DNA from: Flexivirga caeni
Lineage (GTDB): Bacteria; Actinomycetota; Actinomycetes; Actinomycetales; Dermatophilaceae
Length of the DNA: 64,000 bases
Reading direction: 5' to 3'
Assembly (NCBI RefSeq): GCF_003724155.1
Contig: NZ_RJJQ01000003.1
Coordinates: 1-64,000, forward strand
The notes under the pieces were generated by a model. It was given only the letters and a program-made list of their open reading frames with translations. It was not told the origin of the DNA and ran no database searches. Position numbers and translations under genes: made by a program. Below are positions 18,319-28,114 of the stretch, one piece after another (within the stretch, counting starts at the first letter, position 1; the number at the start of each line of letters is the position of its first letter).

Positions 18319-20421
18319 GTGACTGCACCGACACCGCCCCGGGCCCGCCGCGAGCCGACTGAACGCACCTTCCACGGCGACACCGTCATCGACGACTACG
18401 AGTGGCTGCGCGACCGGGAGTCGCCGGAGGTGATCGCGCACCTGGAAGCGGAGAACGCCTACACCGATGCGATGACCGGGCAGCTGAAACCGTTGGCAGA
18501 CACCATTTTCGGCGAAATCAAGGCGCACACGAAAGAGACCGACCTGTCCGTGCCGGTCCGCATGGGTGCCTGGTGGTATTTCACCCGCACCATCGAAGGC
18601 GAGCAGTATGCCGTGCACGCCCGCTCGCCATACCGGCACGGCGACGTGCGGCCCGACCCGCAGCCGGGTGCCGAGCTGCCCGGTGAGCAGGTGCTGCTCG
18701 ACGGCAACGCGGAATCCGCCGGGCACGACTTCTTCGAGCTCGGCGACCTGTCGGTCAGTCACGATGGCGCCATGCTCGCCGTGTCGCTGGACCTCGCCGG
18801 CGACGAGATCTACGACGTGTCGATCCGAGAGGCCGCAACCGGGCAGGTGATCGACGCAGCGGTCCGCGAAGTCGGCGCCGGCATCGTCTGGTCGGCCGAC
18901 GGACGGTACGTCTTCTACACCCGGCGCGACGACGCCTGGCGTCCGCACGAGGTATGGCGCCACGAAGTCGGCACGCCGGCCGAGCAGGACGTGCTGATCG
19001 TCCGCGAGGACGACGAGGAGTTCGCGCTCGGCATCGGCGAATCCCGCGACGAACGCTGGCTGCTCGTCATGATCGGGTCCAGCACCACGACCGAAGCGCA
19101 CCTGCTCGACCTCACCGACCCGACCGGCGCGCTGCGCGTGGTGCAGCCGCGCATCGCAGGTCTCGACTACGACGTCGAAGTCGACGGTGACCGGATCCTG
19201 GTGGTGCACAACGCATCTCGCGTGGACTTCGACCTGGCGCAGGCGCCGCTGGCGACTCCGGGTCGAGAGCACTGGACACCGGTGATGAGCGGCGCGGACG
19301 GCGACCGGATCCTCGGCGCCGACGCTTTCGCGGACTTCGTCGTCGTCACGATGCGCCACGCAGGTCTGCGCACGTTGCGGTGGCTGCCCAAGGCCAATGA
19401 CGGCGCGCTCGGGGAGCCTCGCGACATACCCGTCGAGCCGGAGCTGCACACCCTCGCGCTTGGTGCCAACCCTGAATATGACCTGGACACAGTGCAATTG
19501 GTGCTCACCTCGTGGCTGACGCCGAGCAGCGTCTACGATTTCACCCCGGCGACGGGCGAGCTCACGCTGCTGAAGCAGCGGGAGGTGCCGGGCTACGACC
19601 AGGCGGCATACGTCGAGGAACGGCTCTGGGTCACCGCGGACGACGGCACGCAGGTCCCGGTCTCTTTCCTCCACCGGCGTGACGTCACCGCCGACGGCAG
19701 CAACCCCGGCCTGATCTACGGCTACGGCTCCTACGAGATCTCGATGGATCCGTCGTTCGCCGTCTCGCGACTGTCACTGCTCGACCGCGGCGTCGTCTAC
19801 GCGATCGCCCACGTGCGCGGTGGTGGCGAGCTCGGCCGCCGCTGGTATGACGAGGGCAAACTCCTCGCCAAGCGCAACACGTTCACCGACTTTGTCGCGG
19901 CGTCCCGCGCCATGATCGACCTGGGCTGGGTGCGCCCTGATCGCCTTGCCGCACAGGGAGGTTCGGCCGGCGGATTGCTGATGGGTGCGATCACCAACCT
20001 CGCGCCGGAGCTGTATGCCGCGATCCACGCGGACGTGCCCTTCGTGGATGCGCTGACGACCATCCTCGACCCGTCGCTGCCGCTCACCGCGGGGGAGTGG
20101 CAGGAGTGGGGCAATCCGATCGCGGACCCAGACGTCTACGCCTACATGAAGAGCTACACGCCCTACGAGAACATCCGCGCGACCCGCTACCCGGCGATTC
20201 TGGCGACCACGAGCCTGCACGACACGCGGGTCTTCTACGTCGAGCCGGCCAAGTGGGTGCAGCGGCTGCGGGCGACCGTCGCGGCCGACGATGCGCGGCC
20301 GGTCCTGTTGCGCACCGAGATCGCCGCTGGGCACGGCGGGCGCAGCGGACGGTATGACGGCTGGCGGCAGACGGCGTTCGAGCTGGCGTTCGTGCTGGAC
20401 TGCATCGGGGCCGCGGAGTAG
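18319..20421 (+). CDS. ptrB: S9A family oligopeptidase (oligopeptidase B-like)
   Basis: GTG 18319 gives 700 residues, the usual length for oligopeptidase B, a cytosolic serine peptidase that cuts short peptides, typically after basic residues. The N-terminal ~400 residues form a beta-propeller (TVIDDYEWLRDRESPEVIAH at the start is a family hallmark). The C-terminal alpha/beta-hydrolase domain has GYGSYEISMDPSF, VRGGGELGRRWYDEGK, the nucleophile elbow GGSAGGLLMG, the Asp region LHDTRVFYVEP and the His in AGHGGRSGRYDGW. It follows the sugar importer by 57 bp but has its own -10-like box. Natural stop is TAG. Confidence 0.93.
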   Translation: MTAPTPPRARREPTERTFHGDTVIDDYEWLRDRESPEVIAHLEAENAYTDAMTGQLKPLADTIFGEIKAHTKETDLSVPVRMGAWWYFTRTIEGEQYAVHARSPYRHGDVRPDPQPGAELPGEQVLLDGNAESAGHDFFELGDLSVSHDGAMLAVSLDLAGDEIYDVSIREAATGQVIDAAVREVGAGIVWSADGRYVFYTRRDDAWRPHEVWRHEVGTPAEQDVLIVREDDEEFALGIGESRDERWLLVMIGSSTTTEAHLLDLTDPTGALRVVQPRIAGLDYDVEVDGDRILVVHNASRVDFDLAQAPLATPGREHWTPVMSGADGDRILGADAFADFVVVTMRHAGLRTLRWLPKANDGALGEPRDIPVEPELHTLALGANPEYDLDTVQLVLTSWLTPSSVYDFTPATGELTLLKQREVPGYDQAAYVEERLWVTADDGTQVPVSFLHRRDVTADGSNPGLIYGYGSYEISMDPSFAVSRLSLLDRGVVYAIAHVRGGGELGRRWYDEGKLLAKRNTFTDFVAASRAMIDLGWVRPDRLAAQGGSAGGLLMGAITNLAPELYAAIHADVPFVDALTTILDPSLPLTAGEWQEWGNPIADPDVYAYMKSYTPYENIRATRYPAILATTSLHDTRVFYVEPAKWVQRLRATVAADDARPVLLRTEIAAGHGGRSGRYDGWRQTAFELAFVLDCIGAAE

Positions 20422-20444
20422 CCCTGAGTAGCGGGCGAGCGATG

Positions 20445-20487
20445 CCCTGAGTAGCGGAGGAGCGCAGCGGGGGAGCGTATCGAAGGG
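20445..20487. repeat. Dispersed intergenic repeat (GAGTAG...CGTATCGA type), copy 1
   Basis: The stretch opens CCCTGAGTAGCGGAGGAGCG and closes GAGCGTATCGAAGGG. A partial extra copy of CCCTGAGTAGCG precedes it at ~20422. A related copy occurs at 36624-36666, and the ends CCCT...AGGG are complementary. It lies in the 88-bp gap between convergent genes. Confidence 0.6.
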
Positions 20488-20509
20488 CGCAGCGAGCGCG
20501 AGCCTGGGC

Positions 20510-21370
20510 TCAGTGCACGGCGACGACGGACGACGGCGCGTGCCCGAGCACCTCGCCGGCGACCCGGCCGAGAGCGAGGCTCTCGAATCCTCCGTGTCCT
20601 CGGGCGCCGACGACCACCAGGTCGCTGCTGTGAGCCAGTTCGATCAGGCGACGGACCGGCTTGCCGTCCGCGATCTCGGTCAGCACCTTCACCGATGGGT
20701 GCCTCGACTGCTGGTCGGCGACCGAGGCCCCGATGTCCGAACGACACTGGGTGGTGTATTCCTCCCAGCTGGCGACGCCTAGCGCTGGGTCCTCCGCGTC
20801 ACGCGGCTGCCACGCGTGCAGCACGAGCAACTCGCGACCGGTCTGCTCTGCCCGGGTGAACGCCCAGTCGAGCGCCTTGTGGCTGCCATCGGAACGATCC
20901 ACGCCCACGGTGATCCGGCCGTAGTCGCTGCCGGAACTCGGCCGGATCACCGCGACTGGGCACTGGCTGTGCGCGGCGACCTGGTGGGCCGTCTCACCGA
21001 GCGGCGACAGGCGCGACAGGCTGTCACCGAGGGCGCCGACGACGACGATGCGGGCGTTCCGGCTGGCACGCACCAGCGCAGCAGCTGGGTAACCGCCGGA
21101 TCGCGCAATGGTGATGTGAATATCGTTGTCTTGCAGGCGGATCCGGTCGATCGCGTGCTCGATCACCTCGTCGCCGACGGCGCGCAGATCTTCCGCGCCG
21201 GTCCCCATGTTGAAGGCGAGGTCCGGATGGTCATGACTGAACGCGTGCACCAGGTGGATCGCAGACTGCGTCTCGTGGGCGAAAGCGATTGCCCAATCGA
21301 GGGCGGTCAGTGAGGAGGTCGAAGTGTCAACTCCGACCACAACGCTTTCGGGCTGGACGGAGCCTTCCAT
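20510..21370 (-). CDS. Universal stress protein, two tandem UspA domains
   Basis: ATG 21368-21370 is preceded by GGAGGTCACC, so this start is taken over an upstream ATG at 21382; 286 residues. Domain 1 starts VVVGVDTSTSSLTALDWAIA and domain 2 starts ITVGVDRSDGSHKALDWAFT. Each ends with an ATP-binding-type loop (VVVGALGDSLSRLSPLGETA and VVVGARGHGGFESLALGRVA). The closing AHSQCPVAVIRP and HAPSSVVAVH are typical. Tandem Usp proteins are common in actinobacteria under hypoxia or stationary phase; the ligand role here is unproven. Convergent with the oligopeptidase gene. Confidence 0.94.
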   Translation of the reverse strand: MEGSVQPESVVVGVDTSTSSLTALDWAIAFAHETQSAIHLVHAFSHDHPDLAFNMGTGAEDLRAVGDEVIEHAIDRIRLQDNDIHITIARSGGYPAAALVRASRNARIVVVGALGDSLSRLSPLGETAHQVAAHSQCPVAVIRPSSGSDYGRITVGVDRSDGSHKALDWAFTRAEQTGRELLVLHAWQPRDAEDPALGVASWEEYTTQCRSDIGASVADQQSRHPSVKVLTEIADGKPVRRLIELAHSSDLVVVGARGHGGFESLALGRVAGEVLGHAPSSVVAVH

Positions 21371-21501
21371 GGTGACCTCCATATGTACCTGTGCGATCGG
21401 GCGCTGAGTGCGCCCCGATGTCGCGGGTTGTCCCCGCGTCTTCAAGCTAAGCATCGAGTCTGAGCGGCCGCTGACAATTTGCCGGGACTGGTCCCGCCGT
21501 C

Positions 21502-21918
21502 TCAGGATGCGTCCAGTGCCTGCCGCAATCGCCGCGCGTAGTCGTCCTGCTCGCCCGCGGCATACCGAACGCGCGGCCAGAAGAAGCCGCGCAGCCCGTC
21601 GCCCTTGGTCCGCGGCACCACGTGACAGTGCAGGTGCGGAACGCTCTGCGAGACTTCGTTATTCATCGCAACGAAGGTGCCCTGTGCACCCAGCGCCGAC
21701 GGTATGACGCCCGCGACGCGCTGCACCTGCGCGAAAAACGGTGTGATCCGCTCGGCCGGCAGGTCGGGCAGCGTCACGACATGCTCGGTGGGGATCACCA
21801 GCACGTGGCCCTTGAACACCGGCCGGTTGTCCAGGAATGCCGTCGTGTGCTCGGTGCGCGCCACCACGTGCGCCTCGGCAGCGCCGGCGGCGATCGCGCA
21901 GAAGACGCAGTCGCTCAT
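21502..21918 (-). CDS. HIT family hydrolase
   Basis: 138 residues from ATG 21916-21918 (MSDCVFCAIAAG). The first motif DCVFCAI and the histidine triad HLHCHVVPR (HxHxH) identify an HIT-domain nucleotide hydrolase or transferase, acting on dinucleoside polyphosphates or AMP-linked compounds in the cytosol. PVFKGHVLVIPTEHV is the typical central strand region. It follows the SRPBCC gene by 17 bp on the same strand, so the two may be co-transcribed. Confidence 0.93.
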   Translation of the reverse strand: MSDCVFCAIAAGAAEAHVVARTEHTTAFLDNRPVFKGHVLVIPTEHVVTLPDLPAERITPFFAQVQRVAGVIPSALGAQGTFVAMNNEVSQSVPHLHCHVVPRTKGDGLRGFFWPRVRYAAGEQDDYARRLRQALDAS

Positions 21919-21935
21919 CGGCGGATCACCCTGCG

Positions 21936-22406
21936 TCACGAGGCGGATTCGGCGGCGCGCCGGATCCGCTGGAGGGTCTGGCGCATGCCGATGGCGAGGT
22001 CCTGCTCGAAAGCGGTCTCGCCGCTCATGAACTTGTCGATGAGGGTCTTCGAGAGCTTGGTGGTGTCGCCGGAGACGTCTCGGCGTTCGATGAGTTTGGT
22101 GCGCGTGCCGTCGTCCATCGACTCCAGCTCGAAGCTCCAGATCGCGTGATTCTCCCTGATTTTCCACGCGATTCGCTGCTCCGGCTCGAACGCCACCACC
22201 TTGCTTCGGGTGGGCCAGACCTTGATGCCGGAGCGATTGAGGTTGATCATCAGGCTGCCTTCGCCGATCGGGCCGCCGCGAATGATCGTCTTGCGGGTCT
22301 GCGGGCTCCATTCCGGCATCCGTGTCAGGTCGGACGCGATCGCCCACACGGCAGCGGGCGAGGCATCGATCTCGATGAACTCTTCAAGGTTCTTGGGCAC
22401 GAACAC
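21936..22406 (-). CDS. SRPBCC superfamily (START/cyclase-like) protein
   Basis: 156 residues. The sequence begins NLEEFIEIDASPAAVWAIAS and continues DLTRMPEWSPQTRKTIIRGG, the standard opening of polyketide-cyclase/dehydrase-like SRPBCC proteins that bind hydrophobic ligands in a helix-grip fold. RIAWKIRENHAIWSFELESM and TLIDKFMSGETAFEQDLAIG complete the fold. No catalytic residue can be assigned. Many actinobacterial homologues are annotated only as ligand binders. Likely transcribed with the HIT gene downstream. Confidence 0.85.
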   Translation of the reverse strand: MFVPKNLEEFIEIDASPAAVWAIASDLTRMPEWSPQTRKTIIRGGPIGEGSLMINLNRSGIKVWPTRSKVVAFEPEQRIAWKIRENHAIWSFELESMDDGTRTKLIERRDVSGDTTKLSKTLIDKFMSGETAFEQDLAIGMRQTLQRIRRAAESAS

Positions 22407-22460
22407 GCCGATCTGTGAGGAGATCCCCCGAATCTACCAATACTCGCGGGTCGGGCGCGG

Positions 22461-22727
22461 TTAGGGACGATCGCGTTCGGGCACGCGCAGACCGCTGGCG
22501 ATGAGCCGCCGGATGAGCGTCCGGCCGGCCACCTCGGTAGCTCCGGCGGCGACGGCGTCGGCATACCGTTCCTGCGGCAGGTCGTAGTGATCATGATCGA
22601 ACAGACGTGGTGGTATGCCGAGACGCGTTGCAAAATCGTGCAGTTCGTCATACGACACATCACTGACGACGTGCGACCACAGGGTGCCGTGCGCGGGCCA
22701 GGATGGCGGATCGATGAGCACGGTCAT
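22461..22727 (-). CDS. DUF4031 domain protein
   Basis: 88 residues, MTVLIDPPSWPAHGTLWSHV at the start and ELHDFATRLGIPPRLFDHDH in the middle, the hallmark of DUF4031, a small actinobacterial family of unknown function. The invariant-looking His and Asp residues (WSHVVSD, DHDHYD) suggest metal or nucleotide handling but this is conjecture. Its start overlaps the TetR gene stop by 4 nt (ATGA), so it is translationally coupled to that regulator. Confidence 0.85.
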   Translation of the reverse strand: MTVLIDPPSWPAHGTLWSHVVSDVSYDELHDFATRLGIPPRLFDHDHYDLPQERYADAVAAGATEVAGRTLIRRLIASGLRVPERDRP

Positions 22728-23335
22728 GACGTCGAGTCTCGCTGCGGGGCGACGAGGGGGAGGAAGACCTGGTCGACGATCGCCTCGACATACGCGCGGG
22801 ACACCGGCTGCAGGGTCAGCATCAACCGTTGCCGGACGAGGTCGCCGGGGACGGAGAGCACTAGGTCCGTGACCCGGTCCGGGTCGGCCTCGCCACGTGC
22901 GATCGCGCGGTCCATCACGGTGCGCATGCGTTGCGGCTGTTCGCCGAGAAACAGGTCACGCACCTCGGCGGGCGTCAGGTGCTCGGGTGAATCCGCGATC
23001 TCCAGATGTGCGGTGATCAGTCGCGCGAACTGCGTCATGCTCTGATTCATGCCGGTCAGGATGTGCACCAGGTCCGCCCGCAGTGAGCCGGTGTCAGGCG
23101 TGGTGCGCCGCACCTTGGTGCCGCCGTGCGCGATGGCGGCCTTGAGCAACTGCCCACGCTGCGGCCAGCGGCGGTAGATGACCGGCCGGCTGGTGTTGGC
23201 GCGCGCGGCGACCGCCTCATAGGTGAAATCGCTTGCGCCCCCTGCCATCAACTGGTCCCAGGCGGCATCGAGGATCGCCGCCTCCAGCGCGGCGCCGCGC
23301 CGGCGGGTCGGCTTCGAGTGCTCGGTAAGACTCAC
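22724..23335 (-). CDS. TetR family transcriptional regulator
   Basis: 203 residues from GTG 23333-23335. The N-terminal helix-turn-helix reads ALEAAILDAAWDQLMAGGAS, then YEAVAARANTSRPVIYRRWP, a strong TetR signature. The C-terminal ligand-binding half includes LVHILTGMNQSMTQFARLIT. It is divergent from an MFS exporter 35 bp away, the common arrangement in which the regulator represses the pump and senses its substrate. DUF4031 follows in the same transcript. Confidence 0.92.
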   Translation of the reverse strand: MSLTEHSKPTRRRGAALEAAILDAAWDQLMAGGASDFTYEAVAARANTSRPVIYRRWPQRGQLLKAAIAHGGTKVRRTTPDTGSLRADLVHILTGMNQSMTQFARLITAHLEIADSPEHLTPAEVRDLFLGEQPQRMRTVMDRAIARGEADPDRVTDLVLSVPGDLVRQRLMLTLQPVSRAYVEAIVDQVFLPLVAPQRDSTS

Positions 23336-23359
23336 TTGCGCATCTTATCGCATTGGCTC

Positions 23360-23387
23360 ATATTAGATACATGACTGAATCTAAGAT
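23360..23387. promoter_or_regulatory. Candidate TetR operator overlapping the MFS start codon
   Basis: ATATTAGAT (23360-23368) and ATCTAAGAT (23379-23387) form an inverted repeat matching at 8 of 9 positions, with a 10-bp spacer that contains ATG 23371. Its position in the divergent regulator/pump gap fits autoregulated repression. Confidence 0.5.
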
Positions 23388-24828
23388 CTCCCTTGCGACT
23401 GACCGGGCTCCCGCCGGCCAGCCGTCCGCGACGCCCGCCGCGAGCCCACCTGGTGGCGAACGGCTCGACCGGCAGACCCGGCTCACGCTGGCCGTGCTCG
23501 TCATCGGCGGCCTGGCCGCCGTGCTGGACACGACGATCGTGACCATCGCGCTGCACGACCTGGTGATCGATCTGCACAGCACTGTCGTGACCATGCAGTG
23601 GGTGACCACGGCATACCTGCTGGCACTCACCGCTGTCATCCCCGTGGTCGGCTGGGCCGAGGCGCGGCTCGGCGGCAAGCGGCTCTGGATCACGGCGCTG
23701 GCCACGTTCCTGGTCGGCTCGACGCTCTGTGCGCTGGCGTGGAATCCGCTCAGTCTCATCGTGTTCCGCGTGCTCCAGGGGTGCGGAGCCGGCGTGCTGA
23801 TGACGTTGATGATGACGCTTGCCATGCGGGCAGCGCACGGCCGGGCAACTGCCCGCATCACCGCCTCGATCAGCCTGCCGATTGCGCTCGGTCCCATCGT
23901 CGGCCCGGTGCTGGGCGGCGTCCTGCTGCACTGGGCGGACTGGCGCTCGATCTTCCTGATCAACGTGCCGCTCTGCCTGATCGGCATTGCCGCCGCGTGG
24001 CGAGTACTGCCGGCTGATGGACCGGGCGCCGGAAGCCGGGTGCCGCACCTGGACGTCGTCGGTCTCGGGCTGTTGGCCCCCGGCCTGGCCGTGACGATCT
24101 ACGGGCTGTCGCGCTGCGGCGATGCACACGTCGTGGGCGGGGCTGCCGGCACCGCGGGACTGCTGGCGGTGGGGCTCCTGCTGATCGTGGCCTTCGTCAC
24201 CTGGGCGCTCCGGCGCGGCGGCCGCGCCCTGATCGACGTGCGCCTGTTCACCCGTCGCTCGGTCGGCTCCGCGTCGCTGATGATGTTCCTGGTCGGCATC
24301 ACGCTCTACGGCAGCATGTTCCTGCTCCCTCTCTACTGGCAGGTCGCCCGCGGCCGCAGCGCGCTCGGCGCGGCAATGCTGCTCATCCCCATGGGCATCG
24401 GCTCGTTGCTCACCCGGTTCTTCATCGCGCACCTGGTGGAACGTTTCGGCGCCCCCGTCGTGTGCTTCGTGGCGTTCCTGGTGACGGCGCTGGGCGTCAT
24501 ACCGTTCGCGTTCGCCGACGCGCGGACCAACGTCATCTGGCTCAGCGCGATCCTCTTCGTGCGCGGGCTCGGGCTCGGTGCGCTGATGGTCCCGATCATC
24601 GCCAGTGCGTATGTCGGGCTCGAGCCGGGCGAAGTCGCGCACGCGTCGATGCAGACCCGGAGCCTGCAGCAACTGGGCGGGGCGGTCGGCGTGGCCATCG
24701 GCGCCGTCCTGCTGCAGGCACTGTCCGGCCGTGGGGTGATCGGGGCGTTCCAGGGCGCGTTCTGGGTCTTTGCCGGGCTCGCCCTGCTGGCGTCGTTCGC
24801 GAGTTTTGCCATGCCGAAGCGTGCGTGA
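23371..24828 (+). CDS. MFS multidrug exporter, DHA2 (14-helix) type
   Basis: 485 residues from ATG 23371; a TTG at 23353 is in frame but less likely. After a Pro/Ala-rich cytoplasmic leader, about 14 hydrophobic segments follow. LAAVLDTTIVTIALHDLV carries the DHA2 motif LDxTIVNxALP in a variant form, and WVTTAYLLALTAVIPVVGW matches TM2. IALGPIVGPVLGGVLLHW is antiporter motif C, and FQGAFWVFAGLALLASFAS is near the end. Such proteins export drugs or metabolites using the proton gradient. Control by the adjacent TetR protein is likely. Confidence 0.92.
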   Translation: MTESKISLATDRAPAGQPSATPAASPPGGERLDRQTRLTLAVLVIGGLAAVLDTTIVTIALHDLVIDLHSTVVTMQWVTTAYLLALTAVIPVVGWAEARLGGKRLWITALATFLVGSTLCALAWNPLSLIVFRVLQGCGAGVLMTLMMTLAMRAAHGRATARITASISLPIALGPIVGPVLGGVLLHWADWRSIFLINVPLCLIGIAAAWRVLPADGPGAGSRVPHLDVVGLGLLAPGLAVTIYGLSRCGDAHVVGGAAGTAGLLAVGLLLIVAFVTWALRRGGRALIDVRLFTRRSVGSASLMMFLVGITLYGSMFLLPLYWQVARGRSALGAAMLLIPMGIGSLLTRFFIAHLVERFGAPVVCFVAFLVTALGVIPFAFADARTNVIWLSAILFVRGLGLGALMVPIIASAYVGLEPGEVAHASMQTRSLQQLGGAVGVAIGAVLLQALSGRGVIGAFQGAFWVFAGLALLASFASFAMPKRA

Positions 24829-24921
24829 ACATCGGGCTCTGGGCGGGCCGGCGGTGCGACTTTGCTCACTTTGCGAGACGCAAGCCCACATGGTGGTCAC
24901 GCAGGCATCATGCTGGGACAC

Positions 24922-27705
24922 ATGCTTGATCACATGCTGGCGCTCGACGTCACCGCCCAGGGCCGTGCTGCGAGTGAGCCGCTGCGCGAGGACATCCGGT
25001 TTCTCGGCGGGATCCTCGGCGAGGTGATCCGCGAGCAGGAGGGCGCGGAGGTGCTCGACCTGGTCGAGGAGGCACGCACTCGTGCGTTCGCGGTGCGGCG
25101 CCGCGAGGAGGACCGCGAGGCGTTCGCGGCCATCTTCGACGGGCTGCCCACCGACCAGAACATGAAGGTGGTGCGGGCGTTCAGTCTCTTCGCATTACTG
25201 GCCAACCTCGCCGAGGACCTGCACCGGGAGCGGCGTCGCGCGCTACACGTCAACGCCGGGGAGCCGCCGACCGACGGGTCGCTGGCTGCGACCTTCCGCA
25301 AACTGGACGAGGCGCAGCTGACCGACGCGACGATCCACGACGCGCTCAGCGGCGCCACCGTCGTCCCGGTGATCACGGCGCACCCGACCGAGACGCGGCG
25401 GCGCACGGTCTTCCAGACCCAGTCCCGCATCAAGGAGGCGATGCGCCGGCGGGGAGGCGGAGGGCTGAGCTTGGCGGACGAGGACGCGACCGAACGGGTG
25501 ATCCGCCTGCAGATCCAGACGCTCTGGCAGACCGCGCTCGTGCGGCTGCGGCGGGTGGACATCACCGACGAGATCGAGGTCGGGCTGCGCTGGTTCGACG
25601 CCTCACTGCTGGAGGTGATGCCGCAGCTCAACGCCAGGCTGCGCGAAGAGCTGAACAGTCGCTACCCATCCGCCGGAGTCGCGAAAGACCCTGTGCTGCG
25701 GGCCGGTTCGTGGATCGGCGGCGATCGTGACGGCAACCCGAACGTGACGGGGGCCGTCGTGTCGACCGCGAGCGGGCGTGCCGCGCAGACGGCGCTGCAG
25801 CACTACCTGCGTGAGCTCGCCGCGCTCGAGGACGAGTTCTCCTTCTCCATCCGGATGTCGCCGGCTTCGGGGCCGCTGCTGGAGCTCGCGGCGCGCAACG
25901 TGTCCGACGATCGCTCCGACGAGCCCTACCGGCAGGCGATCCGGTGGATCCGCGGGCGCCTGTCGGCGACGCACCAGAAGTTCTTCGGCGACTGGGCGGA
26001 GACTGCGGTCGAGGTGGACGGCGCCGCGCCATACCGGGCCCCGGGCGAGCTGACCGCCGACCTCGACGTGATGGACGCCGCGTTGCGAGGGGGCGCCAGC
26101 GGGCTGATCGCGGACGACCGCCTGCTCCGATTGCGTGAAGCGGTGCGGACTTTCGGCTTCCACCTCTACGGCCTCGACCTGCGGCAAGACTCCGCGATCA
26201 ACGAGGAGACGATTGCGGAGGTGTTCGCGTGGGCGGGCGTGCACCCGGACTACCGCTCCCTGGACGAGACTGCCAGGGTCGAGCTGCTCACCCAGGAGCT
26301 GGCCTGCCGCCGGCCGCTCGTGGGGGCGGGCGCGGAGTTCAGCGAGCAGACGGCCAAGGAGCTGGCGATCACCGCGGCGGCGGCGGACGCGGTGCGCACC
26401 TTCGGGCCGGAAGCGATCCCCAACCACGTGATCAGCATGTGCACCTCGGTGTCCGACATGCTGGAGACGGCGGTGCTGCTGAAGGAGGCCGGGCTGCTCG
26501 ACCCGGGCACCGAGGGCGCAGGAGCGACGTGTTCGGTGAACATCGTGCCGCTCCTCGAAACCATTGAGGATCTTCAGGTTTCGGCCACCACGATGCGCGC
26601 TGCACTGTCCGTCCGGGCATACCGGCAGCTGGTGGACAGCAAGGGCGGGCTGCAGGAGGTGATGCTCGGCTACAGCGACTCCAACAAGGACGGGGGCTAT
26701 TTGGCGGCCAACTGGGCGCTCTACCGCGCCGAGCTGGACCTCGTCGAGGTTGCGCAGGAGGCAGGCATCCGGCTGCGGCTCTTCCACGGCCGGGGTGGCA
26801 CTGTCGGGCGCGGCGGCGGCCCGAGCTACGAGGCGATCCTGGCGCAGCCACCGGGTGCGGTGCAGGGTTCGCTGCGGCTGACCGAGCAGGGCGAGATCAT
26901 CGCGGCGAAGTATGCCGAGCCGCAGCTGGCGACTCGCAACCTGGAGACGCTGCTGGCCGCCACGCTCGAAGCGTCGCTGCTGGACGTCGAGGGCCTGGGG
27001 GACGACACCGACGGGGCGTATGCCGCGCTCGACGAGATCGCTGCATTCGCAAGGGGTTCCTACTCCGACCTGGTGCACCGCACGGACGGTTTCGTCGAAT
27101 ACTTCACCACGTCGACCCCGGTTGCCGAGATCGGCGCGATGAACATCGGGTCGCGTCCGGCGTCCCGGCGGCAGACCACCAAGATCAGTGACCTGCGCGC
27201 CATCCCGTGGGTGATGTCGTGGTCGCTGTCGCGGGTGATGCTGCCGGGGTGGTACGGCACCGGCAGCGCGCTCGAGCAATGGGTCGGCGAGGACGAGTCG
27301 CGGTTGCAGCGGCTGCGCGGCTACTACGAGCGGTGGCCGTTCTTCCAGACCGTGATGTCCAACCTGGCGCAGGTGATGGCGAAGTCGGATCTCGGCATCG
27401 CGGAACGCTATTCGCGTCTGGTGGACGACGAGGAACTGCGCGCGCGGGTGTTCGGCAAGATCGTCGACGAGCACGAGCGCACGCTGCGCATGTTCGCGCG
27501 TGTCACCGGTCACGAGGACCTGCTGTGGGACAACGCGAACCTGAAGCGTTCCGTCTTCAACCGCTTCCCCTACCTGGAGCCGCTCAACCACCTCCAGGTG
27601 GAGTTCCTGCGCCGCTATCGGGCCGGTGACGAGGACCCGCAGGTGCAGCGCGGCATCCTGCTCACGATGAACGGTCTCGCCACCGCGCTGCGCAACTCCG
27701 GCTGA
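24922..27705 (+). CDS. ppc: Phosphoenolpyruvate carboxylase
   Basis: The enzyme adds bicarbonate to PEP to give oxaloacetate, replenishing the TCA cycle. Motifs in order are [15 protein letters not shown] with the catalytic His, [36 protein letters not shown] and IGSRPASRR, all essential PEPC signatures. The start is uncertain among ATGs at 24910, 24922 and 24934; 24922 has GGGA 5 nt before it and gives 927 residues, a normal length. An even earlier start at 24862 adds non-conserved sequence. A nested palindrome lies 32 bp beyond the stop. Confidence 0.95.
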   Translation: MLDHMLALDVTAQGRAASEPLREDIRFLGGILGEVIREQEGAEVLDLVEEARTRAFAVRRREEDREAFAAIFDGLPTDQNMKVVRAFSLFALLANLAEDLHRERRRALHVNAGEPPTDGSLAATFRKLDEAQLTDATIHDALSGATVVPVITAHPTETRRRTVFQTQSRIKEAMRRRGGGGLSLADEDATERVIRLQIQTLWQTALVRLRRVDITDEIEVGLRWFDASLLEVMPQLNARLREELNSRYPSAGVAKDPVLRAGSWIGGDRDGNPNVTGAVVSTASGRAAQTALQHYLRELAALEDEFSFSIRMSPASGPLLELAARNVSDDRSDEPYRQAIRWIRGRLSATHQKFFGDWAETAVEVDGAAPYRAPGELTADLDVMDAALRGGASGLIADDRLLRLREAVRTFGFHLYGLDLRQDSAINEETIAEVFAWAGVHPDYRSLDETARVELLTQELACRRPLVGAGAEFSEQTAKELAITAAAADAVRTFGPEAIPNHVISMCTSVSDMLETAVLLKEAGLLDPGTEGAGATCSVNIVPLLETIEDLQVSATTMRAALSVRAYRQLVDSKGGLQEVMLGYSDSNKDGGYLAANWALYRAELDLVEVAQEAGIRLRLFHGRGGTVGRGGGPSYEAILAQPPGAVQGSLRLTEQGEIIAAKYAEPQLATRNLETLLAATLEASLLDVEGLGDDTDGAYAALDEIAAFARGSYSDLVHRTDGFVEYFTTSTPVAEIGAMNIGSRPASRRQTTKISDLRAIPWVMSWSLSRVMLPGWYGTGSALEQWVGEDESRLQRLRGYYERWPFFQTVMSNLAQVMAKSDLGIAERYSRLVDDEELRARVFGKIVDEHERTLRMFARVTGHEDLLWDNANLKRSVFNRFPYLEPLNHLQVEFLRRYRAGDEDPQVQRGILLTMNGLATALRNSG

Positions 27706-27736
27706 GCGCGCTCGCCGGCAGCGCGCGCCTCCCTCT

Positions 27737-27823
27737 GATCGAGAGGACCCTTTCCGCATCGAGAGGACCCCAAAACCACCCCGGTCTTGGGGTCCTCTCG
27801 TGCGCGATGGGGTCCTCTCGATC
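27737..27823. repeat. 87-nt nested palindrome, copy E1 (possible terminator or mobile palindromic element)
   Basis: Four arms carry the same word: GATCGAGAGGACCC (27737-27750), ATCGAGAGGACCCC (27758-27771), GGGGTCCTCTCG (27789-27800) and GGGTCCTCTCGATC (27810-27823). The inner pair encloses AAAACCACCCCGGTCTT and the outer pair encloses the inner hairpin. A second copy of identical length with compensatory changes is at 32301. It begins 32 bp after ppc, so it may terminate that transcript. Confidence 0.85.
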
Positions 27824-28114
27824 CGGGACGGGCCGCGGGCGACACGCGCGAGCGCGGGTTGAGGTTTGACGGCATCGGATCGGATGGTGTTCTGGCGGCT
27901 CCGCATTCGAGCGGAGCGCGAGTAAACACATTGAAATACAACGTTTTTCGACGAGTTGGTTGCCGAAGTCCTGCCCCGATGGCGGCGGTGGCAAAGATGA
28001 AAACTGCTGATGGTGAATGGTTTTCATTCTTGGACCTGGCGCGGTGAGTGTGTTTGAGTGTTGGGGAACCCGTCAAATGCACACCGTCACTCAACATCCT
28101 CGGGGAGGAATGCC
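27824..28114. other. Non-coding leader region of the OpuC-like operon
   Basis: No coding frame here looks real. The stretch includes an AT-richer patch (about 27920-28040) unlike the flanks. An inverted repeat TTGAGTG (28054-28060)/CACTCAA (28088-28094) lies just before the ribosome site GGGGAGGAA (28102-28110) of the first transporter gene. This could be a leader hairpin or operator that responds to osmolarity. Confidence 0.35.

Noticed and set aside
25603-27906. A 767-codon open frame opposite ppc
   Set aside because: The plus strand encodes PEP carboxylase with all signature motifs; the opposite frame has no recognisable domain.
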